In this document: one piece after another, positions 15,956-25,712 of the stretch
Layout of the letters: each line of letters begins with the position of its first letter
Numbering within the stretch: position 1 is the stretch's first letter
Assembly (NCBI RefSeq): GCF_900168005.1
Contig: NZ_FUYP01000010.1
Coordinates: 62,001-126,000, forward strand
From: Sphingopyxis flava
GTDB taxonomy: Bacteria > Pseudomonadota > Alphaproteobacteria > Sphingomonadales > Sphingomonadaceae
DNA length: 64,000 bases
Direction: 5' to 3'
Translations under genes and position numbers: made by a program
The notes under the pieces: generated by a model
Databases searched by the model: none
Told to the model about the DNA's origin: nothing
The model's input: only the letters and a program-made list of their open reading frames with translations

Positions 15956-16749
15956 GGGATGAATCCGGAGGTGCGATCGACATAGTCGGCGTAGCCCTCA
16001 CGCGACTTGTGAAGCCCCTTTTCGAGCAGCGGCTTGCCCGACCAGCGGGTCAGCGTGAAGGTAAGGAAAAGCGGGCCGATGATGCTTGCGAGTGCGACCC
16101 ACAGCCCCGCGTCGGCGGCGACCAGCCAGATGCCCCACCAGCTGAGCGTGTCGCCGAAATAATTGGGGTGGCGCGTATAGCGCCAGAGGCCGGTGTCGAG
16201 CACCTTTCCGCGGTTTTCGGGGTCCTTGCGGAAGGCGTGGAGCTGCGCGTCGCCGATGCTCTCGAAAGCAATGCCGGCGAGCGCGGCGAAGGTGCCGAGC
16301 GCCGCCAGCCAGCCCGCGGTCGCGGGCGGCGTCGTCGCGCTCGCCCAGATGCCAATCTGTGCCGGAAGCGAGGTGAGAAAAAGCAAGGGCGCCTGGGTCA
16401 GGAACACCGCGACCAGGGCGGCCGTGCCCCAGCTCCAGCCGCGCTGCTCCATAACGCTGCCCAGGATCTTGCGGTAGCGCGGATCCTCGCCATTAGCGCG
16501 CCAGCGCAGGAAGAGGTGCCCAGCAAGGCGCAGACCCCACAGCGTGACAAGAAGCAGCAAGAGCTGGGTGCGCACACCATCAAAGCCTGCCTGAAGCGCG
16601 GCTCCCCATGCGAGCAGCACGATGCCAAACGCCCAGAAGGCGTCGATGAAAGAGACATCGCGGATTGTCCGCGCCGCGATCCAAAGGGCCAGAATCACGA
16701 CCAGGAGGCCCGTGAAATTGATCGCCAGAACTGACCCGAGCCCTGTCAT
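15931..16749 (-). CDS. DUF1295 family membrane protein (steroid 5-alpha-reductase-like)
   Basis: 272 residues with six to seven predicted membrane segments. The C-terminal signature [22 protein letters not shown] is the NADPH-binding/ICMT-like motif shared by DUF1295 proteins and steroid reductases. Substrate unknown; an isoprenoid or fatty lipid would be typical. It overlaps the upstream acyltransferase gene by 4 bp (ATGA) and the downstream hypothetical gene by 25 bp, forming a three-gene operon. Confidence 0.9.
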   Translation of the reverse strand: MTGLGSVLAINFTGLLVVILALWIAARTIRDVSFIDAFWAFGIVLLAWGAALQAGFDGVRTQLLLLLVTLWGLRLAGHLFLRWRANGEDPRYRKILGSVMEQRGWSWGTAALVAVFLTQAPLLFLTSLPAQIGIWASATTPPATAGWLAALGTFAALAGIAFESIGDAQLHAFRKDPENRGKVLDTGLWRYTRHPNYFGDTLSWWGIWLVAADAGLWVALASIIGPLFLTFTLTRWSGKPLLEKGLHKSREGYADYVDRTSGFIPWPPKTKA

Positions 16750-17372
16750 GCCGCCGCTCCTTCGCTCCCTTCTCCTATTATATCAGCAAGCGAGCGCACA
16801 GCCCGGTCGGGATATTTTGGGGTGCAGTCGCGGTAGATGGCGAACAGCTTCTCCATATCGGCTCGAAAATCGCCCGTGGGCCAGATTGCGGGCCCAAGCC
16901 CGCCAGTCTTTCGGCCATAATCCATCAAGCCGACCACCATCGGTACCTTCGCCGCCATCGCGATGTGGTAGAAGCCGGTGCGCCATTTCCTCGTCCGGGC
17001 GCGGGTGCCCTCGGGCGCGACCGTCAGCATGAACGCGTCGCGGCGCGCGAATTCGGCCACCATCGCATCGACATAATTCTTCCCGCCGCTGCGATCGACG
17101 GGAATACCCCCCATCTGCCGCATGAAGCCGCCGATCGGCCATCGAAACAGCGAAAGCTTGCCCATGAAGTGTGGGCGGATGCCAAGGTCAGCCGTCAGAC
17201 CGAGATAATAAAGAAAATCCCAATTGCTCGTGTGCGGCGCGGCGATGATCAGAAAACGCCGAGGCTCGGGCACTTCGCCCGCTGCCGTCCAACCCTGGCG
17301 GCGGTAGAACCAAAGCATCGCAGCGCGCACGAAGCGCGCCAGCGGACCCGGCGCGTCATCCCCGACAGCCAT
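16746..17372 (-). CDS. PlsC-like acyltransferase (1-acylglycerol-3-phosphate type)
   Basis: 208 residues. The acyltransferase motifs are clear: [10 protein letters not shown] (HX4D catalytic motif), [25 protein letters not shown], and [21 protein letters not shown] (the PEGTR substrate-binding block). The length fits the small YihG/PlsC-type subgroup lacking an N-terminal membrane anchor. The start at 17372 has GGGAGGGG upstream; the frame continues to 17483, but that stretch reaches the divergent parC start. First gene of the operon with DUF1295. Confidence 0.88.
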   Translation of the reverse strand: MAVGDDAPGPLARFVRAAMLWFYRRQGWTAAGEVPEPRRFLIIAAPHTSNWDFLYYLGLTADLGIRPHFMGKLSLFRWPIGGFMRQMGGIPVDRSGGKNYVDAMVAEFARRDAFMLTVAPEGTRARTRKWRTGFYHIAMAAKVPMVVGLMDYGRKTGGLGPAIWPTGDFRADMEKLFAIYRDCTPKYPDRAVRSLADIIGEGSEGAAA

Positions 17373-17482
17373 CACGCCCCTCCCCTCTTTCTCGCCCGGA
17401 TTGCGCGAATGCGCGCGGCAACGCAAGCGGCGAGAGCTTTGCCCTTTGCCTGAGGGCCCGGCCTTGCTATCGGCACCGGACA

Positions 17483-19786
17483 ATGGCGAATACCACCGAC
17501 GATCCCGACCATAGCGAACCCGTCCCCGGCCAGATCGATACCCCGTTCGACAGTGCGCTGTCGGAACGCTATCTCGTCTATGCGCTCTCGACGATCACCG
17601 CGCGCTCGCTGCCCGATCTGCGCGACGGGCTGAAGCCCGTTCACCGCCGCCTTCTCTGGGCGATGCGCGCGATGCGGCTCGATCCGAGCCAGGGCTACAA
17701 GAAGTCGGCGCGCGTCGTCGGCGACGTCATCGGCAAATTCCATCCCCACGGCGACACGGCGGTCTATGACGCGATGGTCCGTCTCGCGCAGGACTTCTCG
17801 CTCCGCTATCCGCTCGTCGACGGCCAGGGCAATTTCGGCAATATCGACGGCGATAACGCGGCCGCCTATCGTTACACCGAGACGCGGCTGACGCGCGTTG
17901 CGATCGACCTCATGCAGGGGCTCGACGAGGGCACCGTCGACTTCAGACCCACCTATAATGGCGAGGACGAAGAGCCCGAGATCATGCCGGGTCTCTTCCC
18001 CAACCTGCTCGCCAACGGGGCGAGCGGGATCGCGGTCGGCATGGCGACGAACATCCCGCCGCACAATGCCGCGGAGGTGATCGACGCCGCACTCCTTCTC
18101 ATCGACAATCCCAAGGCCGAGCTTTCGCAGCTTCTCGAGCATGTCAAAGGCCCCGATTTTCCGACCGGCGGCATCGTCGTCGACAGCCCAGAGGCGATCG
18201 CGCAGGCCTATGAAACGGGCCGCGGCGGATTTCGCGTTCGCGCGCGCTTTTCGACCGGCAAGGATGCCAATGGTGCCTGGGAAGAAAGCGGGATCGAAAA
18301 GCTCGCTGGCGGAACCTGGCAGCTCGTCATCAGCGAAATTCCTTATGGCGTCGCCAAGGGCAAGCTGATCGAGGCGATCGCGCAGCTCATCGCCGACAAG
18401 AAGCTCCCGATCCTTGAGGATGTGCGCGATGAAAGCGCCGAGGACATCCGCATCGTCCTCGTTCCCAAGAGCCGCAACATCGATCCCGATGTGCTCAAGG
18501 AGAGCCTCTTCCGGTTGACGGAACTTGAAAGCCGCTTCGCGCTCAACCTCAATGTCCTCGACGCGACGCGCACGCCAAAGGTCATGGGCCTGCACCAGCT
18601 GCTGACCGAGTGGCTGCAGCATCAGATCATCGTCCTCGTCCGCCGCGCCGAGCACCGGATCGGCAAGATCGACGACCGGCTGGAACTGGTCGGCGGCTAT
18701 CTGATCGCCTTCCTGAACCTCGACCGCGTGATCGAGATCATCCGCACCGAGGATGAACCCAAGGCGGTGATGATCGCCGAGTTCGAGCTCACTGACCGGC
18801 AGGCCGAAGCGATTTTGAACATGCGTTTGAGGTCGCTGCGCAAACTGGAGGAAATGGAGCTCAAGCGCGAGCAGTCCGGCCTGATCGCCGAGCGCGAAGA
18901 ACTGGTAAAGCTGGTCGAAAGCCCGGCGCGCCAGCGCACGCGGCTGAAACGCGATCTCGCTGCCTTGCGCGCGGTCTACGGCCCCGATACCGCGCTCGGC
19001 GCGCGGCGCACGACGCTTGCAGAGGCGGCACCAGCGCGCGACATCCCCCTCGACGCGATGATCGAGAAAGAGCCGGTGACGGTCATCCTGTCGAAGCGCG
19101 GCTGGATCCGCGCTCAGCGCGGACATGTCGCTCCTGAACAATGGGGCGAGTTCAAGTTCAAGGAAGGGGACGAGCTCGCCTTCGCCGCCCATGCGCAGAC
19201 CACCGACAAGCTGCTCATCGCCGCGAGCGACGGCCGCTTCTTCACGGTGGGCGCGGACAAGCTGCCCGGCGGGCGCGGCTTTGGCGAGCCGCTCCGGCTG
19301 ATGGTCGATATCGATCCCGAAGCGCGGATTGTCGCGCTGATCCCGGCGAGCGCCGAGGGCCGCCTGCTTCTCGCCTCGACGAGCGGACACGGCTTCATCG
19401 TCCAGATGGGCGAAGTGATCGCGGAAACGCGCAAAGGCCGCGGCGTTGTCAATTTGAAACCCAAAGCGCAGCTCGCCGTGGTGCGTCCGATCGCGCCGGG
19501 CGACGACAGCGTCGCGGCGGTCGGCGAGAACCGCAAACTTGTCGTCTTCCCGATCCATGAAGTGCCCGTCATGGCGCGCGGCCAGGGCGTGATGCTGCAA
19601 CGATATCGCGACGGCGGCCTCTCCGATGCGACGAGCTTCGTCTTTGCCGAGGGGCTGAGCTGGGCGATGGGCGGCGACAGCGGCCGCATCCGGACCGAGA
19701 CCGACCTCATTCCCTGGCGCGTTGCGCGCGGCGCGGCCGGGCGAATGCCGCCGACGGGTTTCCCGCGAAACAACCGTTTCAATTGA
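17483..19786 (+). CDS. parC: DNA topoisomerase IV subunit A
   Basis: 767 residues. An N-terminal breakage-reunion domain (about 25-460) with active-site Tyr131 in AYRYTETRL, then a C-terminal beta-propeller (about 490-760). ParC rather than GyrA is indicated by the length and the absence of a strict GyrA box. With ParE it decatenates daughter chromosomes. The quinolone-resistance region reads [13 protein letters not shown], so the positions equal to E. coli Ser80 and Glu84 are Thr92 and Asp96, probably natural for the lineage. The stop codon lies inside a palindrome at 19774-19791. It shares a 110-bp divergent promoter region with the acyltransferase gene. Confidence 0.96.
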   Translation: MANTTDDPDHSEPVPGQIDTPFDSALSERYLVYALSTITARSLPDLRDGLKPVHRRLLWAMRAMRLDPSQGYKKSARVVGDVIGKFHPHGDTAVYDAMVRLAQDFSLRYPLVDGQGNFGNIDGDNAAAYRYTETRLTRVAIDLMQGLDEGTVDFRPTYNGEDEEPEIMPGLFPNLLANGASGIAVGMATNIPPHNAAEVIDAALLLIDNPKAELSQLLEHVKGPDFPTGGIVVDSPEAIAQAYETGRGGFRVRARFSTGKDANGAWEESGIEKLAGGTWQLVISEIPYGVAKGKLIEAIAQLIADKKLPILEDVRDESAEDIRIVLVPKSRNIDPDVLKESLFRLTELESRFALNLNVLDATRTPKVMGLHQLLTEWLQHQIIVLVRRAEHRIGKIDDRLELVGGYLIAFLNLDRVIEIIRTEDEPKAVMIAEFELTDRQAEAILNMRLRSLRKLEEMELKREQSGLIAEREELVKLVESPARQRTRLKRDLAALRAVYGPDTALGARRTTLAEAAPARDIPLDAMIEKEPVTVILSKRGWIRAQRGHVAPEQWGEFKFKEGDELAFAAHAQTTDKLLIAASDGRFFTVGADKLPGGRGFGEPLRLMVDIDPEARIVALIPASAEGRLLLASTSGHGFIVQMGEVIAETRKGRGVVNLKPKAQLAVVRPIAPGDDSVAAVGENRKLVVFPIHEVPVMARGQGVMLQRYRDGGLSDATSFVFAEGLSWAMGGDSGRIRTETDLIPWRVARGAAGRMPPTGFPRNNRFN

Positions 19787-19791
19787 AACGG
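19758..19791. promoter_or_regulatory. Double GTTTC/GAAAC dyad at the parC stop, upstream of the GGDEF-EAL gene
   Basis: GTTTC-N4-GAAAC (19758-19771) is followed by the palindrome CCGTTTCA-AT-TGAAACGG (19774-19791), which contains the parC TGA. The core GTTTCA-N2-TGAAAC equals the sites upstream of ald and phhA in this window. It lies about 55 bp before the GGDEF-EAL start, so it may be an operator or a weak terminator. Confidence 0.5.
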
Positions 19792-19846
19792 AATGTCCCT
19801 TTGCCGTAAATAGCTTTTTTACTTCCCGTGACATAGTCATGGGAAC

Positions 19847-21559
19847 ATGGGGAAAGGTCGCACAAAACCCTTCGTTATGCCTATCGATCAGACCGGCGAA
19901 GACCGGCCCTTGCTTTACGTCGGCTGGATCGACGCTCTGCCGGTTCCCGCTGCGCTGATCCGGCCGATGGCGCGCGGCAATTTCAGCCTCCACGCGAGCA
20001 ATGCGGCGTTCGACCGGCTCGGCCTCGCACCCGCCAGTACCAAGGCGCCGATCAAAATGCGCCGCGCGATCGAGCGCGCGGCAGCGGGAGCGGCCGACGA
20101 CACGCAGGAATTCTCATGCCGTCTCGGCGAGGGCGTGGGTGCGCGCGACTTGCGCGGCGCGATCGGCCGGCTGTCGGCCGAATACGGCGACGAAGCGCTG
20201 TTCCTGCTCACGTTGATCGACCGGACGCAGGAAATGATGACCGAGCGCAACCTGCGCCGCGAGCTTGTGTCGGACAGCCTCACCGGTCTTCCCAATCGCG
20301 CAGGTTTTCAGGAACTGGTCGAGCAGCGCTCGCGCGGCGATGAACCCGCCGACAATGCGATCCTGCTGCTCGATCTTGCGCGCTTCAGCCGCATCAATGA
20401 ACATATCGGACCGCTTGCCGGCGACGAATTGATCATCACCGTGGCGCGCCGCCTCAAATCGAGCCTGCGCAGCGGCGATATATTGGCCCGCAGCGGGGGC
20501 GACGAATTTGCCATCTTCACCCGCATTACCGGCGGCCGCGCCGATGTGCGCGAACTTGCGCGGCGTATCCGCGGCTGTTTCGACCATCCCTTCCGGATCG
20601 GGGAGTTGAAGGTCAGCGTCGATTGCGCGCTCGGCTGCGCCATTCAGCCCGGGAATGACACCGATATCGGCGACCAGATCCGTCACGCGCAGATCGCCTT
20701 GAAACGCGCGAAGCAGACCGACCGCATCGAAATATACGAGCCTGAAGCGGCCATGCTCTCGGACAATCGCTTTGGCCTCGAGACCGCGCTCAGGAGTGCG
20801 ATCGAGGAAGACCGGCTGAAGCTTGCCTTCCAGCCGCTCGTCGAGCTGGGCAGCGGCCGGGTCGCAGGCTTCGAGGCGCTTGCGCGCTGGGACGATAAGG
20901 ACGGGAGCCCGGTCTCTCCGGCCGAGTTTATTCCGGTCGCCGAGGATTCAGGGCTCATCGTACCGCTCGGCCAATGGGTGATTGCAAAGGCGGCAAAGGT
21001 GCTTGCCGCCTGGGACAGCGACAATGGCGCAGCCCCGGTGGAATGTTATTTCTCGGTCAATGTCTCGGCCATCCAGCTGGTCCGGGACGATATCGCGGCC
21101 GTGGTTCGCCAGGCGCTGGAGACCAATGCCATCGGCGGCGAGCGGCTGATGATCGAGCTGACCGAAAGCGCGATCATCGGCGATCCCGATCTTGCCCTCT
21201 CGGTGCTGAGCGAACTCAAGGCGCTCGACGCGCGGATCGCGATGGACGATTTCGGCACCGGCTATTCCAACCTCGCCTATCTCCAGCGCCTGCCGATCGA
21301 CGTGCTCAAGATCGATCGCAGCTTCGTCGACCATATGGTCGAGGACCGCGACAAGGCGGCCATCGTGCGCACGATCCAGAGCCTTGCCGAGGTGCTGGGA
21401 ATGAAGACGACGGCCGAAGGCGTCGAGACCGCCGACCAGGCCCGGCTCTTGTCCGCCCTCGGCTGCGATTTTGGGCAAGGCTATCTCTTCGCTCGCCCGA
21501 TGGACGGTCCTGAAGCCTTTGCCTATTGGCGCGAATCGCTCTTGCGGCCGATCATCTGA
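19847..21559 (+). CDS. GGDEF-EAL bifunctional c-di-GMP protein
   Basis: 570 residues without membrane segments. A PAS-like N-terminal region (about 20-125) precedes a GGDEF domain (about 135-300) with intact GGDEF (about 218-222) and an RxxD inhibitory site exactly five residues before it (RSGD-ILARS-GGDEF). An EAL domain (about 320-565) has intact GFEALARW and the DDFGTGYSNLAYL metal loop plus KIDRSFV. Both synthesis and degradation of c-di-GMP are therefore possible. An alternative start is the ATG at 19877. It follows parC closely, and its 3' end overlaps the convergent cca gene by 37 bp. Confidence 0.92.
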   Translation: MGKGRTKPFVMPIDQTGEDRPLLYVGWIDALPVPAALIRPMARGNFSLHASNAAFDRLGLAPASTKAPIKMRRAIERAAAGAADDTQEFSCRLGEGVGARDLRGAIGRLSAEYGDEALFLLTLIDRTQEMMTERNLRRELVSDSLTGLPNRAGFQELVEQRSRGDEPADNAILLLDLARFSRINEHIGPLAGDELIITVARRLKSSLRSGDILARSGGDEFAIFTRITGGRADVRELARRIRGCFDHPFRIGELKVSVDCALGCAIQPGNDTDIGDQIRHAQIALKRAKQTDRIEIYEPEAAMLSDNRFGLETALRSAIEEDRLKLAFQPLVELGSGRVAGFEALARWDDKDGSPVSPAEFIPVAEDSGLIVPLGQWVIAKAAKVLAAWDSDNGAAPVECYFSVNVSAIQLVRDDIAAVVRQALETNAIGGERLMIELTESAIIGDPDLALSVLSELKALDARIAMDDFGTGYSNLAYLQRLPIDVLKIDRSFVDHMVEDRDKAAIVRTIQSLAEVLGMKTTAEGVETADQARLLSALGCDFGQGYLFARPMDGPEAFAYWRESLLRPII

Positions 21560-22740
21560 TCAGCAAGTTCGCGCGCGCGCGCCGCACCGGGAAAATCTTC
21601 CGCGACCCAGGCCGCCTCGACCGCGCGGAGGACGCGCGCGACCTCGGGCCCCGCGGTCACCCCGCGCGCGATGATGTCACCGCCCTTGATCGGCAGCACG
21701 GGAGGCGCCCAGCCTTCAAGGCTTTGCACCTCGGCGACGTCCGAGCCGCCGAGGAGATGGACATCGCGCGCGGCGTCCACGCCGATCGCGTAGGCAAGAC
21801 GGCGCGCTGGACGCGCCCGATCGTGGCGGTGCGCTGCGACCGAGGCTAAATGCTTGCGCTGGCGCGTCGAGAGGCGCAGCCGGCTCGCCACGGTCTCGGC
21901 AGTTGCCGCGTCCGCCGGGAGAAGCGCCGACAGGCGGCGAAGCGGGGCGGGCGTGGTGCAGCTTGCGGTCTCGCTCGCGATCAACCGGTCGAGGGCAGCC
22001 GCGAAGGCGGGATCGAGTTCGGGCACAATCACCGCGAAAATACCATCTTCCGCCATCCGGCCGACAATGGAACGCGGATCGCGAAGCGCGAGGATCTTGA
22101 GGAGCTCATCGGCGACGCGCTCGCGTGAGAGGCTCTTGAGCGAGTGGCGCGCGGCCACCGCCGCGGCGTGGCTCGCGGGGTCGAGGTCGCCGGTCCCGAA
22201 GCGCGCGGCGAAGCGGTAAAAGCGCAGGATGCGAAGATGATCCTCGGCGATCCGGGTCGCCGCATCGCCGATGAAGACGACGCGCCCCGCCTCAAGGTCC
22301 GCAAGACCGCCAAACCAGTCGTCCACCTCGCCCGTCGCGGGGTCAGCGTAGAGCGCGTTGATGGTGAAGTCGCGGCGCGCCGCGTCCTCCCGCCAGTCGT
22401 CGGCGAAAGCGACCGTCGCGCGCCGCCCGTCGGTCGCGACGTCGCGGCGCAGCGTCGTGATCTCGTGCCGGTCGCCGCTCGCGATCGCGGTCACGGTTCC
22501 GTGCGCAATGCCGGTCGGGATGACTTTGATGTTAGCGGCCGTCAGCCGCGCTGTGACCTCGTCGGGACGCAGCGGGGTCGCAAGATCGATATCGGTCACC
22601 GGAAGGCCAAGCAGCGTATCGCGCACCGCGCCGCCGACGATCTTCACCGCGCCTCCGTCCGCCGCGAGCGCAGCCACGATTCGCGCAAGGCCGGGTCTTT
22701 GCCGCCACTCGGCATCGGGCAGCCGCGTCACCGGTGCCAT
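21523..22740 (-). CDS. cca: CCA-adding tRNA nucleotidyltransferase family protein
   Basis: 405 residues of the class II nucleotidyltransferase/poly(A) polymerase family. Seen: KIVGGAVRDTLLGLPVTDIDLAT (GG-x-VRD and metal-binding DxD, quoted in two pieces in the family), RRDFTINAL, and FGGLADLEAGRV and RILRFYRFAARF. It adds or repairs the 3' CCA end of tRNA; a poly(A)-polymerase role cannot be excluded from motifs alone. It ends the DUF1285-NUDIX-cca operon (13 bp overlap with the NUDIX gene), a combination familiar from alphaproteobacteria. Confidence 0.9.
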   Translation of the reverse strand: MAPVTRLPDAEWRQRPGLARIVAALAADGGAVKIVGGAVRDTLLGLPVTDIDLATPLRPDEVTARLTAANIKVIPTGIAHGTVTAIASGDRHEITTLRRDVATDGRRATVAFADDWREDAARRDFTINALYADPATGEVDDWFGGLADLEAGRVVFIGDAATRIAEDHLRILRFYRFAARFGTGDLDPASHAAAVAARHSLKSLSRERVADELLKILALRDPRSIVGRMAEDGIFAVIVPELDPAFAAALDRLIASETASCTTPAPLRRLSALLPADAATAETVASRLRLSTRQRKHLASVAAHRHDRARPARRLAYAIGVDAARDVHLLGGSDVAEVQSLEGWAPPVLPIKGGDIIARGVTAGPEVARVLRAVEAAWVAEDFPGAARARELADQMIGRKSDSRQ

Positions 22741-23318
22741 CCCGCGGGCATTCGCCGCGCCAGATTGATGATGATGCCCGCCGTCACCCCCCAGATCCGC
22801 CGTCCCTGCCAGTGCATGTCATAATAGTGACGATCATGCCCCTGCCAATGCGCCTGCTGGCGATGGTAGCTAGCGGGATTGAAGAGGATGTCGAGCGGCA
22901 CCTCGAACCAGTCTTCCACCTCGTCGGGGTTCGGGTCGAGCGGCAGGTCGGGCGGAATGACGCCAAGCACAGGCGTGATGTGATAGCCGCTCCCCGAACG
23001 ATAGGCGTCGGTCATACCCGCGATCGTCACGTCGCGGCGGTCCAGCCCGATCTCTTCTTCTGCCTCGCGAAGCGCAGCGTCGACTGCGTCGCGGTCACCA
23101 GGATCGATCTTCCCGCCCGGGAAGGCGACCTGGCCTGCGTGACTGCGCAGCCATTGCGGCCGCTGGGTGAGAATGACGCCGGGCTCGGCGCGGTCGGTAA
23201 AGGCAATGAGTACCGCCGCGTCGCGAAGGCTCGGGGCGCTGTCGAGCAGATAGGTCTCATCCTCTCCCGGATGGGGAAGCAGATTGCCCAGCGCCTCGCG
23301 CAGCTTTTCCGATAGCAT
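22728..23318 (-). CDS. NUDIX hydrolase, CoA pyrophosphatase type
   Basis: 196 residues. The Nudix box is GGKIDPGDRDAVDAAL followed by REAEEEIGL, with Asp at the first acidic position, and the CoA-diphosphatase subgroup feature LTQRPQWLRSHAGQVAFPGG precedes it. It probably hydrolyses CoA and its derivatives to phosphopantetheine and ADP. The ATG at 23318 overlaps the upstream DUF1285 stop (TGATG), indicating coupled translation. Confidence 0.9.
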   Translation of the reverse strand: MLSEKLREALGNLLPHPGEDETYLLDSAPSLRDAAVLIAFTDRAEPGVILTQRPQWLRSHAGQVAFPGGKIDPGDRDAVDAALREAEEEIGLDRRDVTIAGMTDAYRSGSGYHITPVLGVIPPDLPLDPNPDEVEDWFEVPLDILFNPASYHRQQAHWQGHDRHYYDMHWQGRRIWGVTAGIIINLARRMPAGWHR

Positions 23319-23902
23319 CAGACGTCCACCAGCGCGAAACGGACCCCGTCGGACCATATGGCGGGCGCGGACGCATTCTCGCCAAGCGCCATCTCGACGA
23401 TCTCGTAATAGAGCGCGCGCTCGATGCGCGCCTCAAGTCCGCACCCGATCGCGCCGCGGACATGAAGCCGGGGGTCGGGATTATCGGGGTCACGGCCGAA
23501 GAAAAGCGGGTGATCGCCCCCCGCGAGCACCAGATCGTCGGTGTCGAGGCGAAAAATCAGCTTGCGCGCCGCCCCCTCGCCTTCGCTCTTCATCTCGACC
23601 GCGCGAAAGGGCGTATCCTCGACTGCGATCGCAAGCTTCTCGGCGGGGGTGACGAGAACATATCTCCCGTCGGGCTCGCGCCGCAGAATGGTCGAGAATA
23701 GACGGACCATAGCGGGTCGGTCGATCCGCCCGCCTTCATGATACCAGCTGCCGTCGGCGCGAATCTCCATCGCGCTGTCGCCGCTGCGCTCGGGGTGCCA
23801 CGTCTCAACCGGAGGCAGCTTGCGCGCCGCAAGCATCTCGGCCGCCTCGGTAAGCGAAAGCTGCGAAAAGGGTTTGGGAAGCGACGGCGCGGGCGTGACC
23901 AT
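23318..23902 (-). CDS. DUF1285 family protein
   Basis: 194 residues, soluble. The typical DUF1285 elements are ETWHPERSGDSAMEIRADGS, WYHEGGRIDRPAMVRLFSTI and YVLVTPAEKLAIAVEDTPF. The family has a two-domain beta structure of unknown function and often precedes NUDIX and cca genes, as here. The start at 23902 opens a three-gene operon. Confidence 0.9.
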   Translation of the reverse strand: MVTPAPSLPKPFSQLSLTEAAEMLAARKLPPVETWHPERSGDSAMEIRADGSWYHEGGRIDRPAMVRLFSTILRREPDGRYVLVTPAEKLAIAVEDTPFRAVEMKSEGEGAARKLIFRLDTDDLVLAGGDHPLFFGRDPDNPDPRLHVRGAIGCGLEARIERALYYEIVEMALGENASAPAIWSDGVRFALVDV

Positions 23903-23948
23903 GGATCTGACATAGGCGGGCGGGCGCGCCGTGCAACCCCGCCTGTCG

Positions 23949-24452
23949 TCAGCGCGGGGAGATCATCCCCGCATCGCTGGGCACAGCGTGGCCGTTCGCG
24001 GCGCGCGCAAGGAGACGATGCTTCTCGAAGGGGCCCGGCAGATCCCATGCTCCCGTCGCATCGGCCGCGAATCCAAAGAATCGGCCATAATATTCAGGAT
24101 CGCCAATCATCATCAAAGCACCGTCGGCAATCGCTTCGGCCGCCTCGAGCATATGCGCCATCAGCGTGCGGCCGTGACCGCCGCGCTGCACGTCGGGGCG
24201 CACCGCGACGGGTCCGACCATGACGAGCGGATAGGCGGCGCCCTCTTTTGTCCGCAGGGCGACGGGCCAGCACTGGATCGTCCCGATGAGGGCCCCCTCC
24301 TCGATGAGCGCAAAACTCAGCTCAGCGATCGCCGCCGTGCCTTCACGGATGCGGTAGGCGGTTCGTCCGAAGCGGTCGGGCCCGAAAGCGGCGTCGAGCA
24401 GATGCTCGACCGTCTGCGGCTCGATATTCGCCAGTGGAAGTAACTCGACCAA
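23949..24452 (-). CDS. GNAT family N-acetyltransferase
   Basis: 167 residues. The acetyl-CoA site is in VGPVAVRPDVQRGGHGRTLM (motif A, Q/RxxGxG/A), followed by ALMMIGDPEYYGRFFGF, a pattern typical of the YhbS-like GNAT subgroup. Substrate unknown. It is divergent from folB with about 90 bp between. Confidence 0.88.
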   Translation of the reverse strand: MVELLPLANIEPQTVEHLLDAAFGPDRFGRTAYRIREGTAAIAELSFALIEEGALIGTIQCWPVALRTKEGAAYPLVMVGPVAVRPDVQRGGHGRTLMAHMLEAAEAIADGALMMIGDPEYYGRFFGFAADATGAWDLPGPFEKHRLLARAANGHAVPSDAGMISPR

Positions 24453-24542
24453 TGCACGCCCTTTCGCTAATGCGGCGGCGCTTTAGGGTCGCGGCACCGC
24501 ATTGGAAAGCCGAATGTCGCGCCCCGCAGACAGGATTTTCTT

Positions 24543-24914
24543 GTGACCGACCAACTCTGGCTCGAAGTCGACGGGCTGACCGTCCAGGTGCTGACCGGCA
24601 TCTATTCGGAGGAGACCCACCTTCCCCAGCCCTTGCGCATCTCGGTGCGCGCACGGCTCGCGATGGCGGAGCATTATGACCCCGCCACCCCCTTGAGCGC
24701 ATCGAAGAATTACATGCACCTCAAGTTCGCGGCGACCGAGGCGATCCCGAAAGACGTGCATTTCGTGCTGATTGAAAGCGTCGCGGATCATATCATCGAC
24801 ACGCTGTTCCTTCAGGACGACCGGGTCCTCGAGGTGGAGGTGAAAATTGTGAAGCTCGCGATCGCCGAGGACGGGGAAGATATCGGGATCACGATGCGGC
24901 GCATGCGAAAATGA
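24543..24914 (+). CDS. folB: Dihydroneopterin aldolase/epimerase family protein
   Basis: 123 residues. VDGLTVQVLTGIYSEETHLP and LRISVRARL are the FolB/FolX N-terminal strands, and YMHLKF and LIESVADHI carry the usual Tyr and Glu pterin contacts. The GTG start at 24543 has AGGA 7-8 bases upstream. The gene overlaps a pteridine-reductase-like SDR by 4 bp. This pairing resembles the folX-folM pair that makes tetrahydromonapterin, so an epimerase-like role is as likely as the folate-pathway aldolase. Confidence 0.85.
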   Translation: MTDQLWLEVDGLTVQVLTGIYSEETHLPQPLRISVRARLAMAEHYDPATPLSASKNYMHLKFAATEAIPKDVHFVLIESVADHIIDTLFLQDDRVLEVEVKIVKLAIAEDGEDIGITMRRMRK

Positions 24915-25675
24915 CGCAGAAGCTTGCTCTCGTTACCGGCGGGCTCCACCGCGTCGGGGCCGCGATTGCAGCGCGGCTCGCGCGCGAGGGCTATGTGCTG
25001 GCGCTTCACAAGCACAGCCTCGCCGACCCTGACCCGATTCTGAGCGACGCCCTTGCCGAGACGGGCGCCGAAAGCCGGCATTTCATCGCTGACCTCTCGG
25101 AGGCGAGTGAGGTCGACGCTCTCGTCCCGGCGGTTGCCGACGCCTTCGGGCGGACGCCCGACCTCCTTGTCAACAATGCGGCGCTGTTCGCCGAAGGCGA
25201 ATGGCCTGAGCTCACGCAAGCGGGCCTGGCCGCCATGATGCAGCTTAATCATCATGCGCCCGTCATGCTCGCCAAGGCGCTTGTTGCCCGGGCGGGCGAA
25301 GGCCAGCGCCCCGCGATCGTCAACATCGTCGATCAGCGCGTTGCGCAGCCGGTGCCCGACCAGATCGCCTACAGCCTTTCAAAATCCGCGCTGTGGCAGG
25401 CGACGGCGATATTGGCGGTGGCTTTCGGGAGCCGCGCGCGGGTCAATGCCGTGGCCCCGGGGCTCACCCTTCCGACCGACGACTATGTGCCGGGACAGAT
25501 GGAGCGGCTTGCGCAGCGCATGCCGCTGGGCGCGCTCCCGACCCCGGCGCAAATCGCCGACGCGGTCGCCTATCTTGCACGCGCCGAGGCGGTAACGGGG
25601 CAAACGATCTTCGTCGACGGCGGCGCGCATCTTGCGCCGATGGGACGCGATTTCGTGGCGCTCGAGCGCGATTGA
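24911..25675 (+). CDS. SDR oxidoreductase, pteridine-reductase/FolM-like
   Basis: 254 residues of the short-chain dehydrogenase family: nucleotide loop VTGGLHRVGAAIAARLA (TGxxxRxG as in pteridine reductases), NNAALF, and the catalytic Ser-Tyr-Lys region NIVDQRVAQP...YSLSKSAL with Asp in place of the usual Ser, a hallmark of PTR1/FolM-type enzymes. The 4-bp overlap with folB supports a role in reducing dihydropterins to tetrahydro forms, possibly the cofactor for the phenylalanine hydroxylase encoded at 50.8 kb. Confidence 0.85.
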   Translation: MTQKLALVTGGLHRVGAAIAARLAREGYVLALHKHSLADPDPILSDALAETGAESRHFIADLSEASEVDALVPAVADAFGRTPDLLVNNAALFAEGEWPELTQAGLAAMMQLNHHAPVMLAKALVARAGEGQRPAIVNIVDQRVAQPVPDQIAYSLSKSALWQATAILAVAFGSRARVNAVAPGLTLPTDDYVPGQMERLAQRMPLGALPTPAQIADAVAYLARAEAVTGQTIFVDGGAHLAPMGRDFVALERD

Positions 25676-25712
25676 GGCGCATCGCTCGAGCGGCCCCTGG
25701 AGCGGCGGACCC

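Noticed and set aside
17750-17772. Thr92/Asp96 in the ParC quinolone-resistance region read as a resistance mutation
   Set aside because: These residues may be normal for the lineage; without related sequences no resistance claim can be made.
17372-19993. 873-residue open frame antisense to parC
   Set aside because: High-GC shadow: parC is unmistakable on the other strand and the antisense product has no recognisable motifs.
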